A stretch of DNA of 64,000 nt from Tepidimonas aquatica (GTDB lineage: Bacteria; Pseudomonadota; Gammaproteobacteria; Burkholderiales; Burkholderiaceae_C). Each line of letters opens with the position of its first letter. Positions within the stretch are counted from its first letter, which is position 1. The DNA lies in contig NZ_VJNA01000010.1 in assembly GCF_007556585.1 (NCBI RefSeq), positions 23,421 to 87,420 of the forward strand, written 5' to 3'. This document shows positions 9,766 through 20,600 of this stretch, piece after piece. The notes below the pieces were generated by a model that did not search any database, had not been told where the DNA came from, and saw only the letters and a program-made list of their open reading frames with translations. Position numbers and translations under genes: made by a program.

Positions 9766-10143
9766 ATGAACATCCTTCGTTGGAAGCGCGCCGCGGTGGC
9801 GGCTTGGTTAGGCACGGTGGGGTCGCTGGGCGTGGCCCACGCCGGGGACGTGTACTGGTCGGTGGGGGTGCACCAGCCGGGCGTGAGTGTGCGGGTCGGC
9901 AACACGGTGCCGGTCGTCGTGGCGCCGCCGGTGGTTGTGGCGCCGCCGCCGGCGGTGGTGTGGGGGGCGCCGGTGGCCGTTGTGGCACCGCCGGGCCACC
10001 GCAAGCACCACCACCGTCATCATCACCGTTGGGATCGCGATGGTGGCCCGCGCGTGGTGGTGCCGGGGGCCTGGGGCGCGCCGCCCGCCTGGGGCTACCC
10101 CGGCCACGGCCGTTGGGACGACGACCGTCGCGGCTGGCGCTGA
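9766..10143 (+). CDS. Secreted Pro/Val- and His-rich small protein (PXPV-repeat type)
   Basis: A 125-residue protein. The signal peptide ends in AHA before Gly-Asp, so it is exported. The mature part has a hydrophobic repeat of PVVVAPP-like units (about 44-80), then a His/Arg-rich patch (HRKHHHRHHHRWDRD) and a Gly/Trp/Pro-rich tail. It resembles small PXPV-repeat hypothetical proteins common in Burkholderiales; their function is unknown to me. The His cluster could bind metal, which is inference. The ATG at 9766 is supported by GGAGAGA at 9754-9760. A G+C hairpin without a U-tract follows at 10149-10170. Confidence 0.75.
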   Translation: MNILRWKRAAVAAWLGTVGSLGVAHAGDVYWSVGVHQPGVSVRVGNTVPVVVAPPVVVAPPPAVVWGAPVAVVAPPGHRKHHHRHHHRWDRDGGPRVVVPGAWGAPPAWGYPGHGRWDDDRRGWR

Positions 10144-10215
10144 GCAACGCGCCACTGGGCGGGGTGGCGCACCGCTACACTAGCAGGCTTGTTTGGCTGC
10201 CCACGCCCGTTGCCG

Positions 10216-11046
10216 ATGGATATTGCTTTGCTGCTCAAAGCCGCCCTGATGGGGGTGGTGGAGGGCCTGACTGAATTTTTGCCCGTTTCGTCCACCGGAC
10301 ATCTGATTTTGGCCGCCGCGCTGCTGGACTTGCCGGACGAGCGCACGAAGGTGTTCGAGGTGGTGATCCAGACCGGGGCGATCTTGGCCATCGTGGGGCT
10401 GTACTGGCAGCGCTTGTTGGCCACGCTGCGCGGCTTGCCACGGGATGCGCTGGCGCAGCGCTTTGCGTTCAACGTGGCGTTGGGTTTTGCGCCGGCGGCG
10501 GCGGCAGGGTTTGCGTTCATCGGCCCGATCAAGGCGTATCTGTTCAACGCTTGGGTGGTCGCGGCAGGCTTTGTGCTGGGCGGGCTCGTCATGCTGTGGG
10601 TGGAGGCGCGCCAGCGCCGCGGGGCGCGGCCGCGCATTGACGATGTCGACGCCATCCGTGGGCGCGACGCGCTGGCGGTTGGGCTGATCCAGTGCCTGGC
10701 GCTGTTTCCGGGGGTGAGCCGCTCCGGCGCCACCATCATCGGGGCGATGGCGCTGGGGTTTTCGCGCCGCGCAGCCACCGAGTTCAGTTTTTTTCTGGCC
10801 ATCCCGATGTTGTTCGGGGCCGCGGCCTACGACCTGTACAAACACCGCGCGCTGCTGGGCGCGGCGGACGTGCCCTTCTTCGCCGTGGGGCTGGTGGTGT
10901 CGTTCGTGTCGGCGTGGGTGTGCGTGAAGTGGCTGCTGCGCTACGTGGCCAGCCACACGTTTGTGCCGTTTGCCTGGTACCGCATCGCTTTCGGCGTGCT
11001 GATCGCCGTCAGCGGCTGGCTGGGCTGGGTGCGTTGGGTGCCATGA
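10216..11046 (+). CDS. uppP: Undecaprenyl-diphosphatase (bacitracin resistance family)
   Basis: A 276-residue polytopic inner-membrane enzyme that converts undecaprenyl diphosphate to the monophosphate, recycling the lipid carrier for peptidoglycan and other envelope polymers. The signature [14 protein letters not shown] is at 16-29 and PGVSRSG at 165-171. About eight hydrophobic segments are visible and the length matches E. coli UppP (273). The ATG at 10216 was chosen because homology begins there, although the frame is open 27 bases further up. A possible -10 (TACACT, 10176-10181) lies upstream. The 3' end overlaps the convergent hydrolase gene by 38 bp. Confidence 0.95.
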   Translation: MDIALLLKAALMGVVEGLTEFLPVSSTGHLILAAALLDLPDERTKVFEVVIQTGAILAIVGLYWQRLLATLRGLPRDALAQRFAFNVALGFAPAAAAGFAFIGPIKAYLFNAWVVAAGFVLGGLVMLWVEARQRRGARPRIDDVDAIRGRDALAVGLIQCLALFPGVSRSGATIIGAMALGFSRRAATEFSFFLAIPMLFGAAAYDLYKHRALLGAADVPFFAVGLVVSFVSAWVCVKWLLRYVASHTFVPFAWYRIAFGVLIAVSGWLGWVRWVP

Positions 11047-11884
11047 AGTGACGCAGCGCGCGGTCGATGGCGGCGGCGGTGGCCTCGGGCTTTTCCATCG
11101 GAAACAGGTGCGTGCCGTCGATGAACTGCAGCCGCGGTGACGGCTCGCGGCCACACAGTTTGTGCGTCATCGTCAGGCCCACGCGGCGCATTTCCTCGGA
11201 GTGGGTGCCACCAACAAACGCCACCGGGCAGCGCAGCGGGTGGCGGCGCAGCAGGCGGTCCAGGTGGTGCGGCAGGGTGTCGTAGATGGCCGTTTCGATG
11301 TCGCGGTCGAAGCTGAGCACGCGATGCACCTGGCCATCGGGGCCGACCTCGTCGTGCGTGCCGGCGGCGATGTAGTCGGCCAGCACGCGCGCGTCCCAAC
11401 GGCTGAAGGCGCGTTTGTGGCGAAAGTGTTGCAGCGCTTCGTCGGCGCTGGCCCAGCGGTTGCGCCGCTTGCGGCTGATGCGCCCTGGCGAGACGGCACC
11501 GATGAGGCGGGTGTGCTTGGCCGCGGCCAGCGCACGCGCTTTCCAGCCGCCCAGCACCGGCGAGTCGAGCATCACCACGCCGCCGACCGCGCTGCCGCCG
11601 AGCTGCGGGTGCTGCGCGGCGCACATCAGGCTCAAAAAACCGCCCAGCGAGTGCCCGACCAGAAACAGCGGCTCGCCCTGGGGCTGAACCTGCTGGGTGA
11701 CGAAATCGGCCAATTGGCGCACCAGATGAGGCCAGTTGCTGGTGACAGGGTAGCGCGGGTCGTGGCCGAACTTGTCCAGCGCTTCGACACGCCAGCCGCG
11801 CGCGCGCAGGTCGTCGAACAGCACGCGGTAGGTGCCGGCGGGGAAGCTGTTGGCGTGCGAAAACACGATGCAGGGCGGGTTCAT
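11009..11884 (-). CDS. Alpha/beta hydrolase
   Basis: A 291-residue cytoplasmic alpha/beta-hydrolase of unknown substrate. The N-terminus [15 protein letters not shown] is a typical strand-oxyanion region. The nucleophile elbow GHSLGG places Ser79. A C-terminal [12 protein letters not shown] supplies the likely catalytic His. A basic segment (RISRKRRNR) lies in the cap. It starts 65 bp after the recD stop on the same strand and may be read through from recCBD. Its 3' end overlaps uppP by 38 bp. The ATG at 11884 is the only sensible start, since the upstream frame lacks homology. Confidence 0.85.
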   Translation of the reverse strand: MNPPCIVFSHANSFPAGTYRVLFDDLRARGWRVEALDKFGHDPRYPVTSNWPHLVRQLADFVTQQVQPQGEPLFLVGHSLGGFLSLMCAAQHPQLGGSAVGGVVMLDSPVLGGWKARALAAAKHTRLIGAVSPGRISRKRRNRWASADEALQHFRHKRAFSRWDARVLADYIAAGTHDEVGPDGQVHRVLSFDRDIETAIYDTLPHHLDRLLRRHPLRCPVAFVGGTHSEEMRRVGLTMTHKLCGREPSPRLQFIDGTHLFPMEKPEATAAAIDRALRHFMAPNAPSPASR

Positions 11885-11949
11885 GGCGGTGTCAGGCAAG
11901 CGTGCCGCCCGCCAGGGCGGCTTTTTGCGAACGGTCGTTCGATGGTGGG

Positions 11950-13872
11950 TTATGGTAGCGCGGCCAGCACGGCGTCTCGCAGCCCGCTGTCGCGTTCGGT
12001 GCGGCGCTGCAGCGCCGCCAGCAGCGTGGCCGGGCCACCCGGTAGCACCAGGGTCAGACGCTGGCGTGCGCGCGTGATGCCGGTGTACAGCAGCTCGCGT
12101 GTGGCCAGGGGGCTGTCGGGGTCGGGGGGCAGCACGAGGATGACATGGTCGAATTCGCTGCCCTGGGCCTTGTGCACGGTCATCGCCCACGCCGGCTCCA
12201 CGTGCTGCAGTTGAGCCGGCAGCACCCAGTGCACGCCGGCGCCGGGCTGCGTCGCCGGCAGCGCCAGCCGCCACTGCAGGCCGCCGTCAGGCGCGCGCAG
12301 CGGCAGCAGCAGCCCAAGGTCGCCGTTCATGACACCCAGCGCCGGCTGGTTGCGCGTGACCAGCCACGGTTGCCCGGCCGGCCCCCACGGCCCTTGCGGC
12401 AGCGCGGGGGTGGTGCCCTCGGCGCGGCGCTGCAGGCGGGCGTTGAGGCCTTGCACCCCCCAGGGGCCTTGGCGCAGAGCGCACAGCACCTGCAGCCGGC
12501 CGTGCTGCGCCAGACGCTCGCCTGCCCATGGGTGCGCGTCGGCCAGCGTCGGCAACGCGCCGGCGAGCGGCTGCAGCAGGGCTTGGGCGTGCGCGCTCCA
12601 GGTCGTCAGCCAGCGGTCGTCCTCGGGGCCACTGTGCACGCTGACGTCGGCGGTGGGGTGGTGCAGCAGATGGTGCACGGCGTCCACGTCGCCTTGGCGC
12701 ACGGCCTGCGCCCAGCGGCCAATGCCGCTGTCGGCGTCGAAGCGGCGGCTGCGCCGCAGCATCACGACGGCTTGGTCCAACGCGTCGCCACCGGGGTCGA
12801 TCCACGCGGCGGGCACGGCTACGCCGGTGGCGGCGTGCAAGGCCTGCGCGGTGCCGGGGTGCCAGCGTGCGGCGTCGGCGTGCAGACACAGCTCGGCCAG
12901 CACCGCGCCGGCCTGCACCGACGCCAATTGGTCGCGGTCGCCCAGCAGGATCAGGCGGGCTTGGGGTGGCAGCGCCTGCACGGTGGCGTGCAGCAACTCC
13001 AGGTCCACCATCGAGGCTTCATCGACCACCAGCACGTCCAGCGGCAGCGGCCGATCGGGGCCATGACGGGCCGCACCGCCGTCGGGACGCTGCCCCAGCA
13101 GGGCATGCAGGGTTCGGGCGGCACCGGGCAGGTGGGCGCGCAGCTGGTCGGTGGGCAGCGGCAACCCGGTCGGCGGCAGCGCCCGCCAGGCTTGGGCCAG
13201 GGCTGCCGCCAGCCGCGCCGCAGCCTTGCCGGTGGGGGCGGCCAGGGCGATCGTCAGCGGGGCGCCTTGGGCGAGCGCCAGGCCCTGCAGGGTGGCCAGC
13301 AGCCGCGCCACGGTGGTGGTCTTGCCGGTGCCGGGGCCGCCGGTGATGACGGTGAGGGCCTGGTGCAGCGTGCGTGCGCAAGCCCAGCGTTGGTCGGCGT
13401 CATGCCCATCCGCAGGGGGGCCGAATAGGGCGTCCAGCCACGCCCGCACCTCGACAGGGGCGGGCGACGGGGTGGGGTGCAGGCGGGCGGCCAGCGCATG
13501 CGCCACCGCCTGCTCGCGCTGCCAGTGGCGCCACAGGTACAGGCGCGAACCGTGGCGCACCAGCGGTGTGGGGGCGCTGCCGTCGCCCAACCATGGGGGA
13601 TGGTCGGCGGCGTGGGGGGTGCGCGAGAGGAGGCGCTGCAGCCGCGCGCTGCACGGGCCGTTGGGCGGCGCCGTGCGCTGGATCAGCCAGGCGATGTGGC
13701 CGTCAGCCGCGTGGCGGCTTACCACCGCGCTGGCCAGGCAGGTGGCCAGTGGGGCATCCGGGCACAGACGCTGCGCGACGCGGGCAAACGCGGCGTCGGC
13801 GGCGCGCAGCTCGCCGCTGGCCAGGCCGCGCTGCAGCCAGGTGTCCAGGGTGTCGGTGGCGGGTGGCGTCAT
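11950..13872 (-). CDS. recD: Exodeoxyribonuclease V alpha subunit (RecD)
   Basis: A 640-residue SF1B 5'-3' helicase, the fast motor of RecBCD in double-strand-break repair (E. coli 608 residues). An N-terminal domain contacts RecC. Walker A GGPGTGKT is at 178-185, Walker B-like VDEASMVDLELL follows, then motif III LGDRDQLASV. The C-terminal UvrD-like block includes MTVHKAQGSEFDHV and ITRARQRLTL. The ATG at 13872 overlaps the recB stop (ATGA). The order is recC-recB-recD with all genes overlapping, so the subunits are probably made in step. Confidence 0.95.
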   Translation of the reverse strand: MTPPATDTLDTWLQRGLASGELRAADAAFARVAQRLCPDAPLATCLASAVVSRHAADGHIAWLIQRTAPPNGPCSARLQRLLSRTPHAADHPPWLGDGSAPTPLVRHGSRLYLWRHWQREQAVAHALAARLHPTPSPAPVEVRAWLDALFGPPADGHDADQRWACARTLHQALTVITGGPGTGKTTTVARLLATLQGLALAQGAPLTIALAAPTGKAAARLAAALAQAWRALPPTGLPLPTDQLRAHLPGAARTLHALLGQRPDGGAARHGPDRPLPLDVLVVDEASMVDLELLHATVQALPPQARLILLGDRDQLASVQAGAVLAELCLHADAARWHPGTAQALHAATGVAVPAAWIDPGGDALDQAVVMLRRSRRFDADSGIGRWAQAVRQGDVDAVHHLLHHPTADVSVHSGPEDDRWLTTWSAHAQALLQPLAGALPTLADAHPWAGERLAQHGRLQVLCALRQGPWGVQGLNARLQRRAEGTTPALPQGPWGPAGQPWLVTRNQPALGVMNGDLGLLLPLRAPDGGLQWRLALPATQPGAGVHWVLPAQLQHVEPAWAMTVHKAQGSEFDHVILVLPPDPDSPLATRELLYTGITRARQRLTLVLPGGPATLLAALQRRTERDSGLRDAVLAALP

Positions 13873-16800
13873 GCCGTGGTCTCCGCAGGCGATTGCAGCA
13901 AGGCATCGAGCTCGTCGAGCAACGCCAGCGGCGCCGGGGTGCTCCACACGCCAGCCGTGGCGTGGGCCACGCCGCGCCAAAAGACGCACAGCGCACCGCC
14001 CAAGTGCTGCGCGGGATCGTAGTCGGGCAGCCGCTGGCGCAACAGCCGGTGCAGGGCCAGCAGGTACAGCGCGGCCTGCGCGTCGTAGCGCTGGCGCAGC
14101 ACTTCGGCCTGCAGGGCGGCGGGGTGGTAGGCATCGTCGGCATCGCCCAGCGCGTTGGATTTGTGGTCCAACACCCAGTAGCGCCCGTCATGGGCAAAGA
14201 TCAGGTCGATGTAGCCTTTGAGCATGCCGTGCAGCACCGGGCCGCTCAGGGCCGGGCGTGGTTGGCCCGGCAGCACGTGCTGGGCGATGCGCCGGTCCAG
14301 CGTGTCCGCAGGGACGGTGGCGCCGATCGGCAGCCAGAACCCCACCTCGGGCCAGGCTCGCTCGAGCTGCGCCAGCGCCACGGGCGCAGCGCCGGGCAAC
14401 GGCAGCGGCCGCTGCACGATGCGCACGGCCCAGACGGCGAGGTCGGCGGCGTCGATGGTCTGTCGATCAGCGGGCCAGCCGTGCTGGGCCAGCAGCCGCT
14501 GCGCGGTGGGCTGCAGGGTGGCCGCGTCGCTGGCGGCCGGGGCCCAACGCTGCTCGGCGCAATGCTGCAGCAGCGCGTGCAGCACGACCCCTGCTTGGGC
14601 GCCGCGCGGCCAGCGGTGCCAGGGGGCGGCCGCGCCGACGGCGGGGTCGGCAGGGGTCGTGGGATGGGCGTCCGGCGTGGGGTCGTCGTCTCCCGCATGG
14701 TGGTCGGCGGCGGCCTCCGGCGGGGGGCCGGGATCGGCAGCCGCGCGGGTCAGGGCACTGTAGCTGGCGATCCACCAGGTGGGGGTGGCGCGTGCGCGGG
14801 CCTGGTGGGGGTAGGCCGGCGGTGGGGGGGTAGCGTTGGACGGTCGGATGGTTGGCATGGGGGACGCCGCGTCCGTCGGGCACCACGCGATGGTGCCGCC
14901 GCTGTGGCCCACCAGCCGGTCCAGCGCTTCGGTGATAGCCTCGGTGCCGTGCTCGACCGGGTGGTGGCCCGGCAAACCCAGCACCCGCGCCCAGGCGCTG
15001 ACGCCAAACACGTCGTCCAGCGGGATGCCCGCCCAAGTGGCATGGCGCGCACGGGTCAGCGCCACGTACAGTTTGCGCACGTCTTCCAGCTGGCGCTCGT
15101 GCTCGCCGCGTTGCAGTGCGTGGCTCCACGCGTCGCCTTCGTCGCTGAGGGTGACGTGCAGGTGACCTTCGGTGTCGTGCCAGCGCACCACACCGAATTG
15201 GTGGCTTTTGGGGGCGGCCAGCGGCCGCGGGCGCACCCCGAAGGGCAGCAGCACGACGTCAAACTCCAGTCCTTTGGCCTTGTGCACGGTGATCAGCGTG
15301 ATGGCGCCGCCGTCGCTGTCGAGCCGCACCTGCGGGGCGCTGGCGTCGTTGTCCTGCCCGCCCAGCAGCCCGCGGCGGGCTTGTTGCAGCAGCGTCAGGG
15401 TGGTTTGGATACCTCGCACCCCCTCGCGCGGGGCGCGGGCTTGCAGCCACTCGGCCAGGTGCAGCAGGTTGACGAGCGCGCGGCGGCCGCTGCCTGCGTC
15501 GCCGGCGCGGCGCAGCAAGCGCGCCGGTACCGCGTGGTCGATCATCAGTTGGCGCACGGCGGCCAACACCCCGTGGCGCAGCCACAGCGCGTGGTAGTGG
15601 GCAAAGCGCTGCAGGGTCTGCTCCCACCCGAGTTCGTCGGCCAGCAGGGTATGCACCTCGGCGGTGTCCATGCCGGTGCTGGCCGCCAGCAGCGCGTGCG
15701 CCACGGCGTCGCGGTCGTGCGGTCGGGCGCAGGCCTGCAGCCACAACGCCAGGTCCTCGGCTTGGGGGGTGGCCCACACCGCCGCGCGCTCCGAGCGGTA
15801 GGCGCTGGGCAGCCCGTGGCGGCGCAACGCGCGGCCGATGCGTTGGGCCTCCTCGCGCTCGTTGACGAGGATGGCGATCTGGCCCGGCTGCAGGCGGTGC
15901 AGCTGCCCATCGGCGCCGACAAGGCCGGTGTGCGGGTCGGTCAGCCAGCGCGCCACCGTGGCGGCGCAGGCCTGCGCCAGGGTGTCATGGGGCGCCGCGT
16001 CGCCTGACGGGGGCAGGGCCAGCGTCAGCGCCGGGGCGTTGTCGTGTCCGCCTTCGCACCAGCGCAGCGCCAGGCCGCTCGGCTGCACCGGGACGAACGG
16101 CACCTGCCCGGTGCCTGCGCCACCGAACCCGAAGGCCCCGTCGGGCGATTGGTGTTCGGCGTGCGTGAACAGGGCGTTGACGGCCCGCACCATGGCTTCG
16201 CTGCTGCGGTGGTTGGTGCCCAGCCGCCACACGCGCGGCCCGCAGGCGCGGCGCGCTTGCAGGTAGCTGTGGATGTCGGCGTGGCGAAAGGCGTAGATGG
16301 CCTGCTTGGGGTCGCCGATCAGCAGCAGCGCGGTGTCGGGCGCGGCGCGCTCGGGCTGGTAGATGGCGCGCAGGATGCGCCACTGGCGCGGGTCGGTGTC
16401 CTGAAACTCGTCCACCAGGGCCGCCGGTTGACGCTGGCGCAGGCGCGCCGCCAAGGCCGGTCCATGGGGACCGCTCAACGCTTCGTCGACGCGGCGCAGC
16501 ATTTCGTCGTAGGTCAGGCTCTGCTGCTGGCGCAGCTGGGCGCGCATGCGCTGGTCGATCCAGGCGGCGGCGTGGCGCACCACGGTGCCGCGCACGTCCG
16601 GCAGGTGGCGCAGGGCCTGCTCCAGGCGCTGCAGCGCGGGCCACAGGTTGAGGTTCAGCACCTCGGTCGGCAGCGTGGCCGCGCCGCGCTGCAGCTGCGC
16701 CAGCGTCAGGCGCTGACGGGCGGTGTTGGTCAGTGGGTGGTTGGCATCGTCGGGATCCGTGGCCCAGTGTCGCAGCTTGCCGAACCAGGCTCGCACGTGG

Positions 16801-17618
16801 TGGGGCTGACTCAAGGCCTTGATCAAGCCGTGCTGCGTCAGCACCCGCTCGGCGTCGTCGACCAACGCCGGCAGCGGCGCTTTGATGGCGTGCAAGGCCG
16901 CGCGGCGTTGGGCATCGACATGCTGCAGCGGCACGGCCAGCGGCGTGTCGGCGCCCCCGGGCAGGGCGGCAGCGCATGAGGGGGCGTGTTGCAGCAGCGG
17001 TTCGACGGCTTGCAGCACCGCCCGCGGGTAGGGGTACACCGCCGCCACGGCGCTGGCCAGCTCGGGTGGCAGCGGCTGCACCTGCACCCGCCACCAGTCT
17101 TGTGCACACTGCTGCAGCAGCGCCGTCGTGTCGGCCAGCACGTTCAGCGCAAACGGCTCGCCGCTGAGCAGCGCGTGCTCGCGCAGGATCCGTTGGCACC
17201 AGCCGTGGATGGTGCTGATGGGGGCCTCGTCCAAGGCTTGTGCGGCCGCGTCGAGGCGTGCGGCCAAGGCCGGCCACTGGGCCGCGGGGTAGCGGTCACG
17301 TAGCGCACACAGGGCGGCCAGCGCGGCGTCGTCGCCGCCGCTGCCCACCACGCCTTGCATGACGTGCGCCGCTTGCCGCAACCGGGCATGGATGCGGCTG
17401 CGCAGCTCCTGGGTGGCGGCGTCGGTGTAGGTAACCACCAGGATGTGGCGTGCGTCCAGCGCCGGCAGGCCCTGCTGCCCAGGGGGGGCGCCCAGCACCA
17501 GGCGCACGTACAGCAGTGCGATGTTCCACGTTTTGCCGCTGCCGGCACTGGCTTCGATCAGGTGGCTGCCATGCAGCGGCAGCCCCAGCACGTCGAGGTC
17601 GCGGGACTCAGGCGTCAT
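13869..17618 (-). CDS. recB: Exodeoxyribonuclease V beta subunit (RecB)
   Basis: A 1249-residue SF1A 3'-5' helicase and nuclease. It unwinds broken ends and, after Chi recognition in known systems, loads RecA. Walker A ASAGSGKT is at 23-30. The DEFQDTDPRQW Walker B block and the HKAKGLEFD motif are present. The C-terminal nuclease domain retains the metal-binding segment YIDLIF followed by LDHKSN, with Asp1151 and Lys1153 matching E. coli Asp1080 and Lys1082. It should therefore be nuclease-competent. It is about 70 residues longer than E. coli RecB, partly from a Pro/Ala-rich linker before the nuclease. The start overlaps the end of recC by 11 nt. Confidence 0.96.
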   Translation of the reverse strand: MTPESRDLDVLGLPLHGSHLIEASAGSGKTWNIALLYVRLVLGAPPGQQGLPALDARHILVVTYTDAATQELRSRIHARLRQAAHVMQGVVGSGGDDAALAALCALRDRYPAAQWPALAARLDAAAQALDEAPISTIHGWCQRILREHALLSGEPFALNVLADTTALLQQCAQDWWRVQVQPLPPELASAVAAVYPYPRAVLQAVEPLLQHAPSCAAALPGGADTPLAVPLQHVDAQRRAALHAIKAPLPALVDDAERVLTQHGLIKALSQPHHVRAWFGKLRHWATDPDDANHPLTNTARQRLTLAQLQRGAATLPTEVLNLNLWPALQRLEQALRHLPDVRGTVVRHAAAWIDQRMRAQLRQQQSLTYDEMLRRVDEALSGPHGPALAARLRQRQPAALVDEFQDTDPRQWRILRAIYQPERAAPDTALLLIGDPKQAIYAFRHADIHSYLQARRACGPRVWRLGTNHRSSEAMVRAVNALFTHAEHQSPDGAFGFGGAGTGQVPFVPVQPSGLALRWCEGGHDNAPALTLALPPSGDAAPHDTLAQACAATVARWLTDPHTGLVGADGQLHRLQPGQIAILVNEREEAQRIGRALRRHGLPSAYRSERAAVWATPQAEDLALWLQACARPHDRDAVAHALLAASTGMDTAEVHTLLADELGWEQTLQRFAHYHALWLRHGVLAAVRQLMIDHAVPARLLRRAGDAGSGRRALVNLLHLAEWLQARAPREGVRGIQTTLTLLQQARRGLLGGQDNDASAPQVRLDSDGGAITLITVHKAKGLEFDVVLLPFGVRPRPLAAPKSHQFGVVRWHDTEGHLHVTLSDEGDAWSHALQRGEHERQLEDVRKLYVALTRARHATWAGIPLDDVFGVSAWARVLGLPGHHPVEHGTEAITEALDRLVGHSGGTIAWCPTDAASPMPTIRPSNATPPPPAYPHQARARATPTWWIASYSALTRAAADPGPPPEAAADHHAGDDDPTPDAHPTTPADPAVGAAAPWHRWPRGAQAGVVLHALLQHCAEQRWAPAASDAATLQPTAQRLLAQHGWPADRQTIDAADLAVWAVRIVQRPLPLPGAAPVALAQLERAWPEVGFWLPIGATVPADTLDRRIAQHVLPGQPRPALSGPVLHGMLKGYIDLIFAHDGRYWVLDHKSNALGDADDAYHPAALQAEVLRQRYDAQAALYLLALHRLLRQRLPDYDPAQHLGGALCVFWRGVAHATAGVWSTPAPLALLDELDALLQSPAETTA

Positions 17619-20600
17619 CGGGCGCTTCTCCGTCCGCAGGGTTGTCGAGGCTGCTGACGACGTGGGCGCGCAGCGGACGCACGAGGCGCTGCGCCCATTG
17701 GGCGAAGGGGTGCTCGTCGTGCGCCTCGCGCGGGCCGGCCAACGCTTCGAACGTGGGATAGTGGCGCCGCCACAGGGCGTCTTTGGCCAGGCCGTGGCCC
17801 CTGTCTTCGTAGGCCTCGCGGGCCTTGTCCCAGGCGCGCAGCCGTGGGTCGGTGCCGGGCTCGGCCCGGCCATCCAGTGCCTGAACGTACGCCGCGGCGG
17901 CGTGCCGCGGCAACGGCAGCGGTTGGGGTTCGAGGCCGGCCGCCCAGGCTTCCCACAGGGATTGCCAGACGTCGCGCGCCTGCTCGGGTGCCATCGGCAG
18001 CAGCCAGGCGTTGCCCCATGGCGAAACCACGCAGGTGGCGGTGGGGCCGACCGCCAGCTGCAGCGCCACGTGCTCGACCCAGGTGCGCCAAAGGGTGGCC
18101 AGCCGCCACTGCTTGCTGTTGGGGCTTTTGCGGTCGAGCAGGTGGCTGCCTTGCACGACCAGCCGACCGTGGCGGCCATCGTTGCCGCGACGCACGCTGG
18201 GCAACACGGCATCGAACGGCAGCGGTGCTGCCGACGGGATTTCGACCTCCGTGCGCAGCCGCGGGCGCACCTCGCAGGGGTCTGGGAAGGCTGCCAAAAA
18301 GCCTTGCAGGTGCCGCACCAAACGCTGCAAAAGCACGTTGGCGTCGCCACGCAGATGGTCGCCCGCGGCGCCCAGCGGCCACCACCCGCTCCACTGGGCG
18401 CGCCGCCAGGCGTCGTCGGCGGCCTGCTGAACAGCTGGCTGCGTTGCCCCCTGCAGGCAGGCGCGTACCACGGCTTGCACCCACGCAAGCTCGGTGCGCC
18501 AGCGCTGCAGCCCGTCGGGCTCGAACGGTTCGGTGTCGAGGTCGGTGTCCCGCTGATCGTCCGGCAGACGGATGCGCAGCCGCTGTTGCGTCCAGCCCCG
18601 CACGGGGTCGTGCAGCAAGTCGGCCAGCATCGTCAGGTCCGCCAGCGCTGGGCGGTCGAACGTGGGGGGCGTGCCCGCTGGGCCGACAGGGGCCGCCAGC
18701 CACTGGGCGGCGTAGCTGAAACGCTGCGCCTGCAGCGGTGGGGCGGCGTCGGTGGGTGGCTGCGGCGCAAAGTTGGCGTGTGCGAATGGCTGGGCGGCGT
18801 GCTGGGTGGTGAGTGCGCGCAGCAGCGCGTCGTCGCTGGTCGGGGCGCCGGGTGCGGGGCCGGCCAAACGCCAGTGGCGCTGCAGATGGGTACGCAGCTG
18901 GGCCACCAGCAGCGAGGGTTCCGTGGGGGTGTCGTCCACCGGGCTGCGCCCCACCCAACTGATGCCCAGGTGCTCCCGTGCGGCCAGCACGGCTTCCAAA
19001 AAGAGGTAATGGTCTTCGTGGCGGCGCAGGCGGTCGCCCGGGCGTGGCACGGCTGCCATCAGGTCGTGGGCATCCAGGGTGTCGCGCCGGGGGTAGGCAC
19101 CGTCGTGCATGCCCAACAGGTACACGCGCCGAAACGGCACCGAGCGCATCGGCATCAGCGTGGCAAACGTCACCGCGCCAGCCAAGAAGCGCTGCCCCCC
19201 GGGCGCAGGCGCCGCCAACGCCAGCCAGGCGTCGGCCACCACCGCGGCCGGGATGGGCTCGTCGCCTGCGGCCTGGGCGTGTTGCGCCCAACGGTCCAGC
19301 GCGCTGCGCAAGTCGCCCACGGTGCGGCGCTCGGCGTCACTGGCGGGCGCGAGCAGGCTGTCGAGCATGCCGTGCAGGCGCTGCTGCCAGACGCTGGCTG
19401 CGGCAGGCTGACGCAGCGTGCGCTGCCACGCGTCCAGCGCGTCGATCAGCGCCTGCAGCTTGTCCAGCAGCGGGGCTTGCAGCACCGCCACCCCACGCGC
19501 CGGCAGCGCCAGGTCGGCCCACACGGTATCGTCGTCGCCGATAGCGTAGCCCAGCCAGAGGCGTTGCAGCCCATCGCGCCAGGTCAGGCGTGCGGCGTCG
19601 GCGTCGGTGGGCTGCGCCAACCCCAGTTGCTGTTTGTGTTCGGCGTCCAGCCCCCAGCGGATGCCGGCGTGCTCGCGCCAGCGCGCCACGGTTTCGAGGT
19701 CGTCGGGCTGCAGGTCGAACGCCCGCGCCAATGCCGGCACGTCCAGCCAGTCCAGCACCTGGCTGCCATGCCAGCGGGCTTGGTCCAGCCTTAGCAGGGC
19801 GCGCACCAGGTCGTGCAGGCGCTGGGCTTCGGGGTCGCCCGTGTCGCTGACCGTGTACGGCAGATGACGCGGGTCGTGCACCGGCACGCTGCCCCACACC
19901 GCGTGCACGAACGGGGCATAGGTGGGCACGTCGGGCAGATAGACCGCGATGTCGCGTGGTTGCAGCGTGGGGTCGCGTTGCAGGGCGGCCAGCACCTGGT
20001 CGTGCAGCACTTCCACCTCGCGCAGCGGCGTGTGGCAGATGTGCATGCGCAGCGAGCCGTCGTGCCGCGGGTCGACCGCTGGCCAGCTGGCCTCGCCCTC
20101 GGCGCGGCCGTGCAAGATGTCGTCTTGCAACTGCGCCAACAGGTGCGCGGGGTCACCGTCGGCCCCGGCGTCGTCATCGAAGTGTTCGTGCAACCGGACC
20201 TCGGGGTCGCCGTCCGGGGGGGCGTCGGCGAGTTGGTACAGCCCGGCGATGAAATCCCGTCCCTGCCGACCCCAGGCGGCCAGCAACGGGTGGCCGGCCC
20301 GCGCGCCGTCGCGATCGAACCAGTCGGTCAGGCTCGGGTTGACGATGAACATCGCCACGTCGCACCAGCGGGCGCACAGGCGCAACGCTTGCAACACGTC
20401 CGGGGTGATGGCGCTGAGGCCAAACACCGTCAAGCGCGGCGGCAAGCCCGGCGGCGCGGACAGGGCGCGGGCCCGTTGAACGAAGGCGGCGTGCAACTCG
20501 CTGCGGCTGAACCAGCGCTGGCCCTCGGCCCGCACGTCGGCGCGCAGCAACCGCCACAGTGCAGGCTGCCAGCGCTCGTCATCCGGCACTTCGCGCGCAC

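Noticed and set aside
13374..16007. Long plus-strand frame inside recB and recD
   Set aside because: Composition is Gly/Arg/Ala-rich without domains, and the opposite frame is clearly RecB/RecD.
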